From Flavisolibacter amylovorans (GTDB lineage: Bacteria; Bacteroidota; Bacteroidia; Chitinophagales; Chitinophagaceae), in NCBI RefSeq assembly GCF_039541815.1, contig NZ_BAABGY010000008.1, positions 372,001-436,000 of the forward strand: a stretch of DNA of 64,000 nucleotides, given 5' to 3'. The position numbers and the translations under genes are program-made. Positions 23,597-34,200 of the stretch are shown here, piece by piece. Position 1 is the first letter of the stretch, and every line of letters starts with the position of its first letter. Below the pieces are notes generated by a model. It ran no database searches. It saw only the letters and a list, made by a program, of their open reading frames with translations, and had not been told where the DNA came from.

Positions 23597-25597
23597 ATGA
23601 AACCCTCCGTTCCACCGCCCGCCGCCCGCCGATACCACCCTACGTCCGGAGCGGGACTGCTCCTGTTGGCGTTGTTCTGCGCAGCAACCGCCACCGCCCA
23701 GCGAACCGCGCTCCCGGACAGCGGGCGCTTCCTGCTCTACCTGTGGTACAAGCCGGTGGGCGAGGAGACGTATACCGTCACCCGCCAGGGCGGGCAACGC
23801 CTGATCGACGTCCGTTTCCAGTACGAGGACCGGGGCACCAGGGTGCCGATGGAAAGCCGGCTCGAGCTCTCCGACCGCTTTGCCCTCCGGTCGTTCACGC
23901 TCACCGGCAAGCCGGGACGCTTCAGTGTCATCAACGATTCTTTCTCAACGAAGGGGGAAGGCTTGTCGCTGACACGCGGCGGCCGGACGACGGTGCAGAA
24001 GTCGACCCGCAAGGTGTTTCCGCATTATACGAGCGCGCCGGCGAGCCTCTACCTGTTCCTGGTGAAATATTGGGAAGCATCCGGGCGACCCGCAAGTATT
24101 TACTCGATCCCCGACGGCACGCCGGTCCGGATCGCGCACGCGGGCGTTGATTCCTTCTCGCGCAACGGCAAGACGCTCGTGCTGCACCGCTACCGGATGG
24201 AGCGCGAGCGCTTTCTCGTACGCTACCTCTGGTTGGATGCGGACGGAGCCCTGGCCGGTATCGCCGCGGGATTTCTGTCGACCATCAATGCAAAGTACAG
24301 CGACCTGCTCCACGAGTTCCGCACCCGCACCGCGCGCTACACCTTACTGGAGTTCCCGGTGCCGCAGCCAGAGAACAGCCTCGTGATCCGGAATGCGCGG
24401 CTTGTGGACATCGAGACGGGTACGGTTACCGGGAATGCAGTGATCCACATTCAGCGCGGTGTGATCGCCTGGGCGGGCCCCGCTTCGGAGGCACCGGTGA
24501 TCAGGAAAGGGAAGACCCTCGACGCCGCGGGCGGTACCGTGCTGCCCGGACTCTGGGACATGCACCAGCATTACAACAGCGCGGTGCTCGGGCCGGCGCT
24601 GATCGGCATGGGCATCACCTCGGTGCGCGACTGCGCCAACCAGGACGATTTTCTTGCACTCGTGAAGCGCTCCATCGACCAGGGCGAAAGCATCGGGCCG
24701 CAGATCTACCGGGCGGGCCTGATCGACGGGTCGGGTCCCAATATGCTGGGCACCGTGGCGGCCAATAGTCCGGCCGAAGGGCGGGAAGCCGTGCGCCGGT
24801 ACCACCGCGCGGGCTACGACCAGATCAAGGTGTACAACTCGGTGAAGCCTGCCGTGCTCGGCGCCATCTGCGCGGAGGCCCGCGCACTCAGGCTCCCGGT
24901 GGTGGGCCACGTGCCGCGCGGCATGAGCGTGGGTGCCGTGCTCGACTCGGGGATGACGGGGTTGAGTCACATCAATAACGTGATGGCGGGCTTCGACATC
25001 GACAGCAGTAGTTATACGATCGATTATGCAAAGCCGGTGAACGCGGCACTGCTGGCCAGGCTGAAAGCGACCGGCGCTGTGATCGACCCGACCTGCGTGT
25101 TCCTCGAGCTTGCCCGCCGCCCCCTCGCGGCCGATATTCGCGCGCTCTACCCGGACGTGGATACCTGGCCGCGCTTCATGGCCACGGACATCCGGACCTA
25201 CGGCTCGCCGGCCGATACGATCGCGAAGTACCGCTTCGGCCGCCGGCAGCCGCTTTACGGAGCAACGCTGCTGCGGATGCTGCGCGCGGGCATTCCCGTG
25301 GTGGCCGGCACCGACCTGCAGCCCTTTCCCGGCTATCCGCTATACCGCGAGCTGGAGCTGTATGTGCAGGGCGGCTTCACGCCACTGGAGGCGCTGGAAA
25401 CGGCCACATCGATCCCGGCCCGGGTAATGGGAAGTAAAGCCGGTACGCTCCGCGCCGGCGCCACCGCCGACATCATCATTGTGGAGGGCGACCCGCTCAC
25501 CCGGATCGGCGACTTGCGCCGCGTGCGCTGGGTGATCCGCGGCGGGCAGCTGTACGACGCGCCCAGGCTGCGGCGCGCACTCGGGTTCGGGCGTTAG
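23597..25597 (+). CDS. Amidohydrolase-family protein with N-terminal accessory domain, exported
   Basis: A 666-residue protein. The N-terminus is hydrophobic (SGAGLLLLALFCAATATAQ) and fits a signal peptide. Residues about 35-255 form a beta-rich domain of unknown function. The C-terminal 400 residues are a metal-dependent amidohydrolase TIM barrel: DMHQHYN (metal-binding HxH), the lysine in DQIKVYNSVKP that would be carbamylated, VVGHVPRG, GLSHINNV and the metal-binding aspartate in VVAGTDLQPFPG. These motifs place it near imidazolonepropionase-like and prolidase-like amidohydrolases. It could hydrolyse a cyclic amide or dipeptide in the periplasm; the substrate is unknown. TACCTTTT just upstream (near 23583) may be its -7 box. 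Confidence 0.9.
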   Translation: MKPSVPPPAARRYHPTSGAGLLLLALFCAATATAQRTALPDSGRFLLYLWYKPVGEETYTVTRQGGQRLIDVRFQYEDRGTRVPMESRLELSDRFALRSFTLTGKPGRFSVINDSFSTKGEGLSLTRGGRTTVQKSTRKVFPHYTSAPASLYLFLVKYWEASGRPASIYSIPDGTPVRIAHAGVDSFSRNGKTLVLHRYRMERERFLVRYLWLDADGALAGIAAGFLSTINAKYSDLLHEFRTRTARYTLLEFPVPQPENSLVIRNARLVDIETGTVTGNAVIHIQRGVIAWAGPASEAPVIRKGKTLDAAGGTVLPGLWDMHQHYNSAVLGPALIGMGITSVRDCANQDDFLALVKRSIDQGESIGPQIYRAGLIDGSGPNMLGTVAANSPAEGREAVRRYHRAGYDQIKVYNSVKPAVLGAICAEARALRLPVVGHVPRGMSVGAVLDSGMTGLSHINNVMAGFDIDSSSYTIDYAKPVNAALLARLKATGAVIDPTCVFLELARRPLAADIRALYPDVDTWPRFMATDIRTYGSPADTIAKYRFGRRQPLYGATLLRMLRAGIPVVAGTDLQPFPGYPLYRELELYVQGGFTPLEALETATSIPARVMGSKAGTLRAGATADIIIVEGDPLTRIGDLRRVRWVIRGGQLYDAPRLRRALGFGR

Positions 25598-25897
25598 CCC
25601 GCGATGGCCGTTCCCGGAAAGTGATAGCAGAACAAAGGATGGATAGAAGTCGTTCTTAGATCAAGAACTCCGCTCATTCTGGTCAGGCGAGCGGCGAGCC
25701 GTGACGTCCCCTGCAGGAACAGCTTTTTTCTCCCGCCTCCCGCTGGACGCTTCCCGATTTTGCAGGGAGCCCCGGATCCGGGGGCAGCTCGTGGTCGCTT
25801 TGTCCCCTGGCCTGGTCGGTCGGGCAGGAATTCGCCGGGAGATGATTGCGAACGCAGGCGTGGCAGCGCCCGCCGGGTGGTTGCCTTTTTGGGTTGC
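25598..25897. other. 300-bp intergenic region
   Basis: Holds two dyads, GTTCTT/AAGAAC near 25650-25666 and CCCCGGATCCGGGG near 25773-25786. Neither is followed by a U-tract. I see no gene or promoter in it. The frames crossing it are short and lack supported starts. Confidence 0.4.
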
Positions 25898-26083
25898 CTA
25901 CAGCATCACGTTGCGGTCTACCAGCACGCCGTGGAACTTCTTGGCGCGCTCTACCTGCTCGGGTGTCAGTTCGGCCGTGAGGGTGAAGCGGTCGTAGTCG
26001 ATCACCGGCCGGCGGATGCTGAGGTGATACATGCATTCGGCCAGATCGGCGAGGGAAGGAAAAAGGAGGGTAACCTGGCTCAT
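25898..26083 (-). CDS. Small protein of unknown function (61 residues), paralogue of 51396-51608
   Basis: A 61-residue protein, ATG 26083. Its sequence (for example LLFPSLADLAECMYHL, RRPVIDYDRFTLTAELT) aligns over about 45 residues with the product of 51396-51608 (LLQFSDLRGLTSFFKSL, ERPYRINIAQLTLSGHFT), so the two form a small family. The shared pattern is a short strand, a helix, an RP-x-x-I/N turn, a T-L-T/S strand and a T-x-x-E-L/V helix, suggesting a compact alpha/beta fold. A minus-strand -7 box lies at 26100-26107. Function unknown. Confidence 0.65.
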   Translation of the reverse strand: MSQVTLLFPSLADLAECMYHLSIRRPVIDYDRFTLTAELTPEQVERAKKFHGVLVDRNVML

Positions 26084-26099
26084 AATCTGTTGTAAGCCG

Positions 26100-26107
26100 T
26101 GAAGATA
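26100..26107 (-). promoter_or_regulatory. Putative promoter of the 61-residue protein gene
   Basis: Minus-strand TATCTTCA with TTG 23 nt upstream (on that strand), the same layout as the promoter at 20371-20404. The leader would be about 10 nt. Confidence 0.45.
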
Positions 26108-26237
26108 AACAATCTTCCGAGAGCCCGGTCCAATTGCGCGCACGGGGCGGTAAGAAAAGCTGCGCGGAAAGCCGTGGCGCCCGGCGCCGGCTTTACCGCG
26201 TCCGGCGAATCGGGGCGCGGCTTTCGGCCGGATTGGC

Positions 26238-26245
26238 TACCTTTG
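26238..26245 (+). promoter_or_regulatory. -7 box of the TPR regulator gene
   Basis: TACCTTTG is a perfect TAnnTTTG match, 16 nt before ATG 26261, so the leader would be very short. No -33 TTTG at the expected distance. Confidence 0.5.
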
Positions 26246-26260
26246 CTCCTGCTTCGCCCT

Positions 26261-27961
26261 ATGTGCCGACAACTGCTTATCCTCCTCCTCCTGCTGACCG
26301 GCAGCCTTCCCGCCGTTGCCCAGTCGCTCCCCCGCGACTTCGCAAGCCAGTACCTCCTCGTTGCCCGCGTCGGCGACCTGCGGGCGGTGGCCGACAGCCT
26401 CGTGCGCGTTGGGGAGCAGGAAGGAAACAAGGACTTCGTGCGCCTCGTGCAGCTCCACCGCTCTTATTATCGCTCCTACGATCCCCTGAACTACGGTCCC
26501 GGCAAGTCCGGCGGCGACCCCGAGCGCGAGCTGCTGGCTTCACTCGAGGCGGCCCGCAAGCGCAGGGCCACCGGCTTCGAGGCGCTCAACCTGCTGCTGC
26601 TCTCGCAGTTCTACTGGGGGCGCAACGATTTCGGCCGCGCCTTCGAGTACGCCCTTCGTGCCCGCGAGCTCTATGGCCCGCGCGACGCCCGCTGGTTCCC
26701 GGCCAAGTACTTCGCCCTCTACGAGCTCGCTTCCAAGTATTACCACTTCGAGGACTTCAAAACGGCGCGTAGCCTGCTGCAGGAAGCCCTCACGTCCGCC
26801 AACCCGGATGCGGACGTGTTCGAGGCCGTGCCCCGCAGCGTGGCCCTCAACACCCTCGGCCTCTGCTACCGCAACCTGGGCCAGTACGACTCCGCCCTTA
26901 CCTACTTCCGGCACGCCCTCGCTGCCGGCGATCCCTCGCCCGACAAGATCTATATCAGCATCATCCGCGGCAACCTGGGCATCACCTATTACCACCTGCG
27001 CCGCTACCGGGAGGCGATCCCCCTGCTCGAGGAGGACATCCGCCATTCCCTATACAAGAATGCGGCTACCGTGAACGGCGTCAAGAGTATGGTGATCCTG
27101 GCCCAGATCCACCTCGACGAGGGCCGCCTTGCCGACGCCGGCCGGCTCATCACCGACGCCTACCGCATTACCCGCGAAGGCGGCCTCCTGTCCGACCACA
27201 AGCTGCTGAATACCCTCTACCCGGTGCTCGCCCGCTACCACGATGCCATCGGCGACCCCGCTGCCGGCGGCCGCTACTGGCGGGCCGCCCTCGACAGCCG
27301 CGACTCCTTTCACCGGCAACGCAACGCGCTGGTGGCCTCGGGCGCCGTGCTGAAGGTGCGCACCGAGCAGCATGCCCGCGAGCGCGTGCTGCTGGAAGAT
27401 CAGCTCGGGATGCAGAAACTGATGCGCAATGTGCTGATCGGCGGCATCCTGCTCCTCTCGGCCCTCGGTATTTTCACGATCCAGCAGCAGCGGGCCCGGC
27501 ACCGGTTGCGCCAACGGGCCGCTTCGGCCGAGCTGGAGCACGCCCGGGCGCGGCTCGAAGCGTTCACGACCGCCGTACAGGAAAAGAACGAGCTCATCGA
27601 GCGCTTCCAGGCCTCTGTGGGGCAGGCGGTATTCGAGGCAGCCGATACGCCCGAAGACGCCGGCTCCTACCGCGAACTGCGCTCCCTCACCATCCTCACC
27701 GACGAGCAGTGGGTGTATTTCCAGGACCTCTTCGAAAAGGTGCACGCCGGCTTCCTCGACCGTCTGGCCCGCAAGATCCCGGGACTTACCCCGGCCGACA
27801 CCCGCTACGTGGCCCTGAGCAAGCTGAATCTTTCCAACAAGGAGATCGGCGCCATGCTTGGCATCAACGCCGCCTCGGTGCGCGTTACCCGCTCCCGCCT
27901 CCGCAAGAAGCTCGGGCTGGGGGAGGAGGCGTCGCTCGAATCCGTCATCGCCACCATCTGA
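26261..27961 (+). CDS. TPR-repeat membrane protein with LuxR-like C-terminal HTH
   Basis: A 566-residue protein. ATG 26261 opens a signal peptide (CRQLLILLLLLTGSLPAVAQ); the longer frame from 26099 is rejected. Residues about 30-370 hold TPR-like helical repeats, for example ALNTLGLCYRNLGQYDSALT and GNLGITYYHLRRYREAI. One membrane helix (about 391-411) is followed by a cytoplasmic coiled coil (about 420-480) and a C-terminal HTH of the LuxR/sigma-4 type (TPADTRYVALSKLNLSNKEI, VRVTRSRLRKKLGL). This one-component membrane-anchored layout is frequent in Bacteroidota. It would sense periplasmic peptides or envelope state and act at DNA. It lies just upstream of the giant surface protein, which may be a target; that is inference. 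Confidence 0.9.
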   Translation: MCRQLLILLLLLTGSLPAVAQSLPRDFASQYLLVARVGDLRAVADSLVRVGEQEGNKDFVRLVQLHRSYYRSYDPLNYGPGKSGGDPERELLASLEAARKRRATGFEALNLLLLSQFYWGRNDFGRAFEYALRARELYGPRDARWFPAKYFALYELASKYYHFEDFKTARSLLQEALTSANPDADVFEAVPRSVALNTLGLCYRNLGQYDSALTYFRHALAAGDPSPDKIYISIIRGNLGITYYHLRRYREAIPLLEEDIRHSLYKNAATVNGVKSMVILAQIHLDEGRLADAGRLITDAYRITREGGLLSDHKLLNTLYPVLARYHDAIGDPAAGGRYWRAALDSRDSFHRQRNALVASGAVLKVRTEQHARERVLLEDQLGMQKLMRNVLIGGILLLSALGIFTIQQQRARHRLRQRAASAELEHARARLEAFTTAVQEKNELIERFQASVGQAVFEAADTPEDAGSYRELRSLTILTDEQWVYFQDLFEKVHAGFLDRLARKIPGLTPADTRYVALSKLNLSNKEIGAMLGINAASVRVTRSRLRKKLGLGEEASLESVIATI

Positions 27962-28080
27962 CCGGGTGTAACGCCCGCGTTACAGTGCTGTAACGAGCTG
28001 GTAATCAATATCTAAAAATGTAACGCCGGTTGTAGCGCCGTTTTCTTGCAATTTGGGTCCGGGCGGGTCATCTTCGGCCC

Positions 28081-28242
28081 ATGAACGGTATCCGGCCTCT
28101 TCTTCGATCCAGGTACACCTGGCGCATCCTGCTGGTGCTGCTGCTTGCCTTCGCGGCTTGCACGGCGATCTGGCGTTGGTCTGATGCGCAGACGGAGCAC
28201 CTGGAAAAAAAGATCGGGGCCCCGGGGCCGTCCATCGACTAA
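28081..28242 (+). CDS. Small single-span membrane protein (53 residues)
   Basis: A 53-codon frame from ATG 28081 to TAA 28240-28242. A basic N-terminus (RPLLRSRYTWR) leads into one hydrophobic helix (ILLVLLLAFAACTAIW) and then a polar tail with EHLEKKIGAPGPS. The positive-inside rule puts the N-terminus in the cytoplasm. It ends 19 nt before the start of the 3663-residue secreted protein and after the TPR regulator, so it is probably the first gene of that transcript. Role unknown; a chaperone or anchor for the giant neighbour is speculation. Confidence 0.55.
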   Translation: MNGIRPLLRSRYTWRILLVLLLAFAACTAIWRWSDAQTEHLEKKIGAPGPSID

Positions 28243-28261
28243 AACGCCCAAACCCAGTCCC

Positions 28262-31200
28262 ATGCACCCTGCTTATGTTGCGCGGCCCCTTTGCCGCCTG
28301 TTCCCCCTTTCTGCCCGGTTCTGTCTCCTGCTCCTTTGCCTCCTTGCCGCCGGCGCCCTGCGCGCGCAGTCGGGAACGGCCGATGGCGTCTATGATTACC
28401 GCGACGTCGGTGCGGCCGGCTCGGCCGGGACCGGGATGAAATCCCTGAACGACAAGTTCGCGGTCTCCGACGCCTTCGTGGCCGACGCGGGAGGTACGCC
28501 CTCCCTGGGCGCCGGCAACGTGCTGTATATGGCCAACCCGGGCCCCGGCTCCCTGCTTACCGGCACCATCCGGGCGGCCGGCGGCGCCGTGTGCGCGACC
28601 TTTTCGCTCCGCGATATGAGCTTCAGCAACTACAGCGGCGGCGAGTTCGAAAGCATCTCGGTGACCCTGTACGGCTACTGGGGCAACACGATCGCCCAGC
28701 ACTCCTTCATGATGCCGAACTATATGTTGGCGGCCGGGGCGCGCACGAGCCTGTCGGCAATGCCCTTCTCGACGCCCTGGCCCGCCTCGGGCTACGACGG
28801 CGTGAGCCGGATCGAGCTCTCCTGGCGCTATGGGCACATGGGCGTCGCGGGCAACCTCGTATTCTGGGATATGACGATCGCCAACGTAAGCAACAGCGTG
28901 CCTGCCGGCACGGCCGTCGGCGCCCTTTCCGCCAGCAGCTTCTGTCCCGGCGCGCCCATCACGGTCCCCTACACCGCCGGTGGCTTCAGCACGGGCAACG
29001 TATTCACGGCCCAGTTATCCGATGCCTCGGGCTCCTTCGCCGCGCCGGTGACCCTCGGCAGCGTCACGTCCACCGCATCGGGCGTCCTGACGGGGCTCAT
29101 CCCGGCGGGCACCACCCCGGGCGGCGGCTACCGCATCCGCATCGTGGGCAGCAACCCCTCCTTTACCCCCGATACCGACAACGGCAGCAACCTGACCGTA
29201 TATGCGCCGCCGGCCGCGCCCTTCCTCTCCGCCGGGCACGTTTCCTGCTTTGGCGGCACCAACGGCTCGCTACAGGCCAACATGGGACCCGCCGGGATGC
29301 CGGGCGGCGAGATCTATACCTACCTCTGGTCCAATGGGGCAACGGGCGCGGGCATCAGCGGGCTTTCGGCCGGCACCTACTCGGTGACGGTGACCGACGG
29401 CCGCGGCTGTACGGCGAGCGGCAGCAGCAGCATCACGCAGCCCGCGGCAGCGCTGACGGCCACCGCGGTGGCTACCGGCGTTTCCTGCTACGGCGGCAGC
29501 AACGGCGCTATCGACGTCAGCGTCAGCGGCGGCACGGCACCCTATACCGTCGTGTGGCAGGACGCGGCCGGTGGGCCGGCGATGCCCGGGATGATAGCGG
29601 AGGACCGCAGCAACCTCGCCGCCGGTACCTACTCGGCCACCATCACCGATGCCAACGGCTGCAACACGGCGCTGAGCGTCACCGTCGGGCAGCCTGCCGC
29701 CGTCCTGTCGGTTTCGGCGCTCGCCACCCCGGTGACCTGCTTCGGGGATACCGATGGCGCCGTAGACCTGACGGTCACGGGCGGCACGGCCCCGTATTCC
29801 TACAGCTGGAGCGACAGCGTAGCTACGGAAGACCGTAGCGGTCTCCCCGCCGGTTTGTACTCCGTAACGGTCACCGATGCCCAGGGGTGCACGGCCGGGG
29901 CGATGGCCCCCGTTGCGAGCCCCGTGTTGCCGGTTGTGGATTCGATCCCGTCGCGCGAGCTGTGTGCCGGCACCTGGGTGCCCACGGCCTTTTTTACCGG
30001 GAACGCCGCCACGTACCAGTGGACCAACAGCAACCCGGCCACCGGCTTCGCGGCATCGGGTGCCGACAGCATCGCTGCCTTTACGGCGGTCAATACGGAT
30101 ACGGTGGCCCGTATTTCTACGGTCACCGTGATCCCGGTCACGAACGGATGCGCCGGCGCGGCGCGCACGTTTACGATCAGCGTACACCCGGCGCCCTCTG
30201 TGGATCCCATCGCCGACCAGTCGCTCTGCGCGGGTGCCGCTTCCGCCGCCGTAACCTTCAGCAGCCCGGTGGCGGGTACCTCGTTCCTCTGGTCGAACAA
30301 CAACACCGGCATCGGGCTTGCCGCCGGCAACGGGATGGGCCATCTTCCTTCCTTTACCGCACTCAACGCCACCGACACGACCCAGACGGCGACCCTTACG
30401 GTGATCGCGTCTACGGCGCGCTGCCTGGGCTCCACCCGTACATTCTCCTACCGCGTGCACCCGGTACCCGTGGTGGATTCGGTAGCCAACGTGCCCCTGT
30501 GCGCCGGCAGCAACAGCAACATCGTTGTGTTCAGCGGCCCGGTTCCGAATACGACCTATAGCTGGACCAACAACAACACAAGCATCGGGCTCGCCGCTTC
30601 GGGCGCCGGCCATATCGCCTCGTTCGTACCGGTCAACAGCGGCACGGCGCCGGTATCGGCCACCGTGACCGTAACCCCGGCTACCAGCTTCTGCACCGGC
30701 GCGGCGCGGTCATTTGCGTTCATCGTGAACCCGAAGCCGGCGGCCTTCTTCAGCTATCCCGCAGTGGCCTATTGTGCCGCCGACTCCACCGCGCCGACCC
30801 TCACCGGCACGGCCGGCGGCGTGTTCACCGCAACGGCGGGCTGCATCGTCAACCCGTTCACCGGCGTGGTGGACCTGGCTACGTCGACGCAGGGGATGCA
30901 CACCATTACCTATAATTCGGTAGCGCTGTTCCCCTGCACGCCTGCAACTGCCACTGCCATCATCTTCGTGCGCTCCGTGCCGCAGGTAACGGGCACTTCG
31001 GATCTCGTAGCCTGTAACGGACAAGCATTCGTCGCACCTGCCTTCACCGGCACCGACTCCAGCACGGCGACCTATACCTGGTCCAACTCCAACCCCGCGA
31101 TCGGGCTGCCCGCGGGCGGCACCGGCAACCTCCCGATGTTTACGCCGGTAGCGCCCACCGCGCCGCAAACCGCAACCATCACGGTAATCGCTTCGAAGCG

Positions 31201-34200
31201 CACGACCACCGGTGGTGCTACACCCGAAGTGCTGTTCTACAACTTTGAAGGCAGCGGGAAAACCGTCGTCAACGAGGCCAGCGCGCCGCCTTCCGGAACG
31301 GCCAGCACCTCCATCATTGGATCGATGAGGCAGGCCACGCCCGGCATCTGCGGCAAGGCGCTGACCGGCGCCGGCGGCTCCTCGCTCACCAACTATTTCA
31401 ACACGGGCTGGGCGCCGAGCCTGCCCTCTACCGGCTGGACGGTCTCGTTCAAGACGTCGAACATCCCGCAGGTGCGCGACACCACGTATTATGTATTCGG
31501 CGACGTGAACGTGGGCGGCTTCCGCTGCCTCACGGGCAGCGCTTCGGGTAAGGGCGCCTGGATCCTGCGCGGCGGCTTCACCGACGTGGTGGCCACCGGC
31601 GGCGCGGCATCGGGTACCCGTACTACTACGTTCGTGTACGATGCCACCGCACGCGTCATCAAAGCCTATGTCGATGGGGTGCTGGTCAATACCGTAGCCC
31701 AGTCTTCTGTAACGGTGAGCGGCGCCCGCCTCAAAATCGGCGGCTACAGCAACTCGCTGTCGCTGCCGAAGGGCGCGCTGGTCGACAACTTCCGCGTGTA
31801 CAGCCGCTCCCTCAGCGCTGCGGAGGTACTGGCACTGAACGATTGCGTGAGCGACCTCACCTGCACCGGTACGCCGAAGACGATCACCCTCACGGTGAAC
31901 CCGGTGCCCAATGTGGCCGCGGTGGCGAACCTCGTGTATTGCAACGGTGCCACCACCGATTCGATTCCCTTCGCCGGCACCATCGACGGAGCTACCTATA
32001 CCTGGACCAACAGCAACCCCGGCATCGGTCTCGCGGCCGCAGGCACCGGCACGCTGCCTTCCTTTACCGCGATCAACGATACTACCGAGGCACGCTCGGC
32101 GACGATCACCGTGACACCCTATTTCGGGAACTGCAGCGGCGCGCCCGTGACGTTTACGATCACGGTGAATCCGTCGCAAGCGGCTACGCTCAGCTACCCC
32201 TCGGCGGGCTTCTGTGCCAGCGGCTCCGCGGTCGCCACGCTCACGGGTAACACGGGCGGCAGCTTCAGTGCGGATGCGGGCCTCGCGCTCGACGCGCAAA
32301 CCGGCAACATCGATCTCGGCGCCTCCGCTCCGGGTTCGTATACCGTCACGTACACCGGCCCCACGGTGACCGGCTGCACCCCGGCAAGCGCGAGCGCCGT
32401 GGTGACCGTACTCGCCATTCCGACCGCGCAGGCCGACAGCTTCACGCTGTGTGCCGACGTGCCGGCAACGCTCCCTGCATTCACGGGTACCGGTACTTCC
32501 TACAACTGGATCAACAACGACCCGTCGATCGGTCTCCCTGCCTCGGGTACCGGCGACCTGCCTGTATTTACCCCGCTGAATGCCGGCAACAGCCCGGTGT
32601 CTGCTGCCATTACGGTAACGCCTGTGAGCGGCTACCTCGTGGGCGCCGATTCGCTGTATTGCGTCGGTACGCCGGTCGACATCGTGCTTACCATTAAACC
32701 GGCGGCCGTACCGACCAGCATCTCGTACGACGCGGCTCCGTATTGCCCGTCGGGCACGGCCACGCCGCAATTCGCCGGTGTCGCCGGCGGCTTTTATACG
32801 GGTGAGGCGGGCCTGATGATCGATGCCGCAACGGGTATCGTGGATCTTGCCGCCTCTGCTCCGGGAACGTATACGGTTACCTATACGCCCCCGTCGGATT
32901 GGTCCTGCACGGCAGCGGATACGGCCCTTATCGTGATCCTCCCGACGCTCGTGGCGGACGCGATCGCCGATACCACCGTTTGCGCCGGTACCTCGGTGCA
33001 GCTGCCCGCCTTCGCCGGCACCGGCAGTAGTTATACGTGGACGAACACGGATATGTCGATCGGCCTTGCCGACGCCGGCACGGGCGACCTGCCCGCGTTT
33101 ACGGCCACCAACAGCGGCACCTCGCCGGCGACGGCCATCGTCACCGTAACCCCTCAAGGCAACGGCTGCCCGGTAACGCCGGTTACCTTCAGCATCACAG
33201 TGAACCCGGTGTTCTCGGCTGCGATCACCTACGGTGATGCTAACTTTTGCCAGACGGGCACCGCCACACCTACGATGACCGGAACCCCGGGTGGTACCTG
33301 GAGCGCCCCGGCAGGAGTTGCGATCGACGCGCTCAGTGGGCTGGTAAACCTCGCGGCTTCAACGCCCGGTATTTATACGGTATCCTACACGGTTCCCGCC
33401 TTCGCGCCTTGCGCAGCGATGGTGGCTACGGCAACGATCGTGATCGCAAAGCTCCCGGAGGTGACACAGCCTGCCGACATCGTGGTCTGTACCGGTACTT
33501 CGGTGGCGCCCGCTGCATTCAGTGCCACACAGGGTGCGACGCTGTCCTGGACGAATGCGACCCCCGCGATCGGTCTGGCCGCCTCGGGAACGGGCAACCT
33601 GCCGTCCTTTACCGCCACCAACAGCGGAACGGCACCCCTCACCGCAACGATCACGGTAACCGCCGCTACAACCGCCACCACGGTGCCGGTTCCGGACATC
33701 CTGTATTATACCTTCGAGGGCAGCGGCACTTCGGTACCCAACCTCGCCAGCGCCCCTCCTGCGGGCACCGCTACGGCCACGATCTCGGGGCCGACGCAAG
33801 GCGTAGCCGGCACCTGCGGCAACGCGCTGCAAAGTGTGGGCGGCGGCTCTTCCGGAAGCAATATGGTGTCTACCGGCTGGAACATCAACCTGCCGGGTAC
33901 CGGGTGGACGATCTCCTTCCTGACGGCGAATATTTCGAACCTTTCCACAATAGGCTATGTATTCGGTGACGCCGACATCACCCGCTTCCGCTGCTTCGCC
34001 AACGGGGCAGCCGGCAACGGGAACTTCATCTTGCGCGGCAACGACATCGCCGACGTGCTGGTTACCGGAGCCGTCTCCGGCACCCACGTGATCACCTTCG
34101 TGGCCGATCCCTCGGTCGGAAAGATCAAGGCCTATGTAGACGGCGTGCTGGTCAACTCCGTCAGCCAAAGCAATATTGCCATCGGCGGCGGCGCGTTTAC

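Noticed and set aside
26099..26260. Upstream extension of the TPR regulator frame
   Set aside because: The extension has no secretory features, while ATG 26261 opens a signal peptide right after a perfect -7 box.
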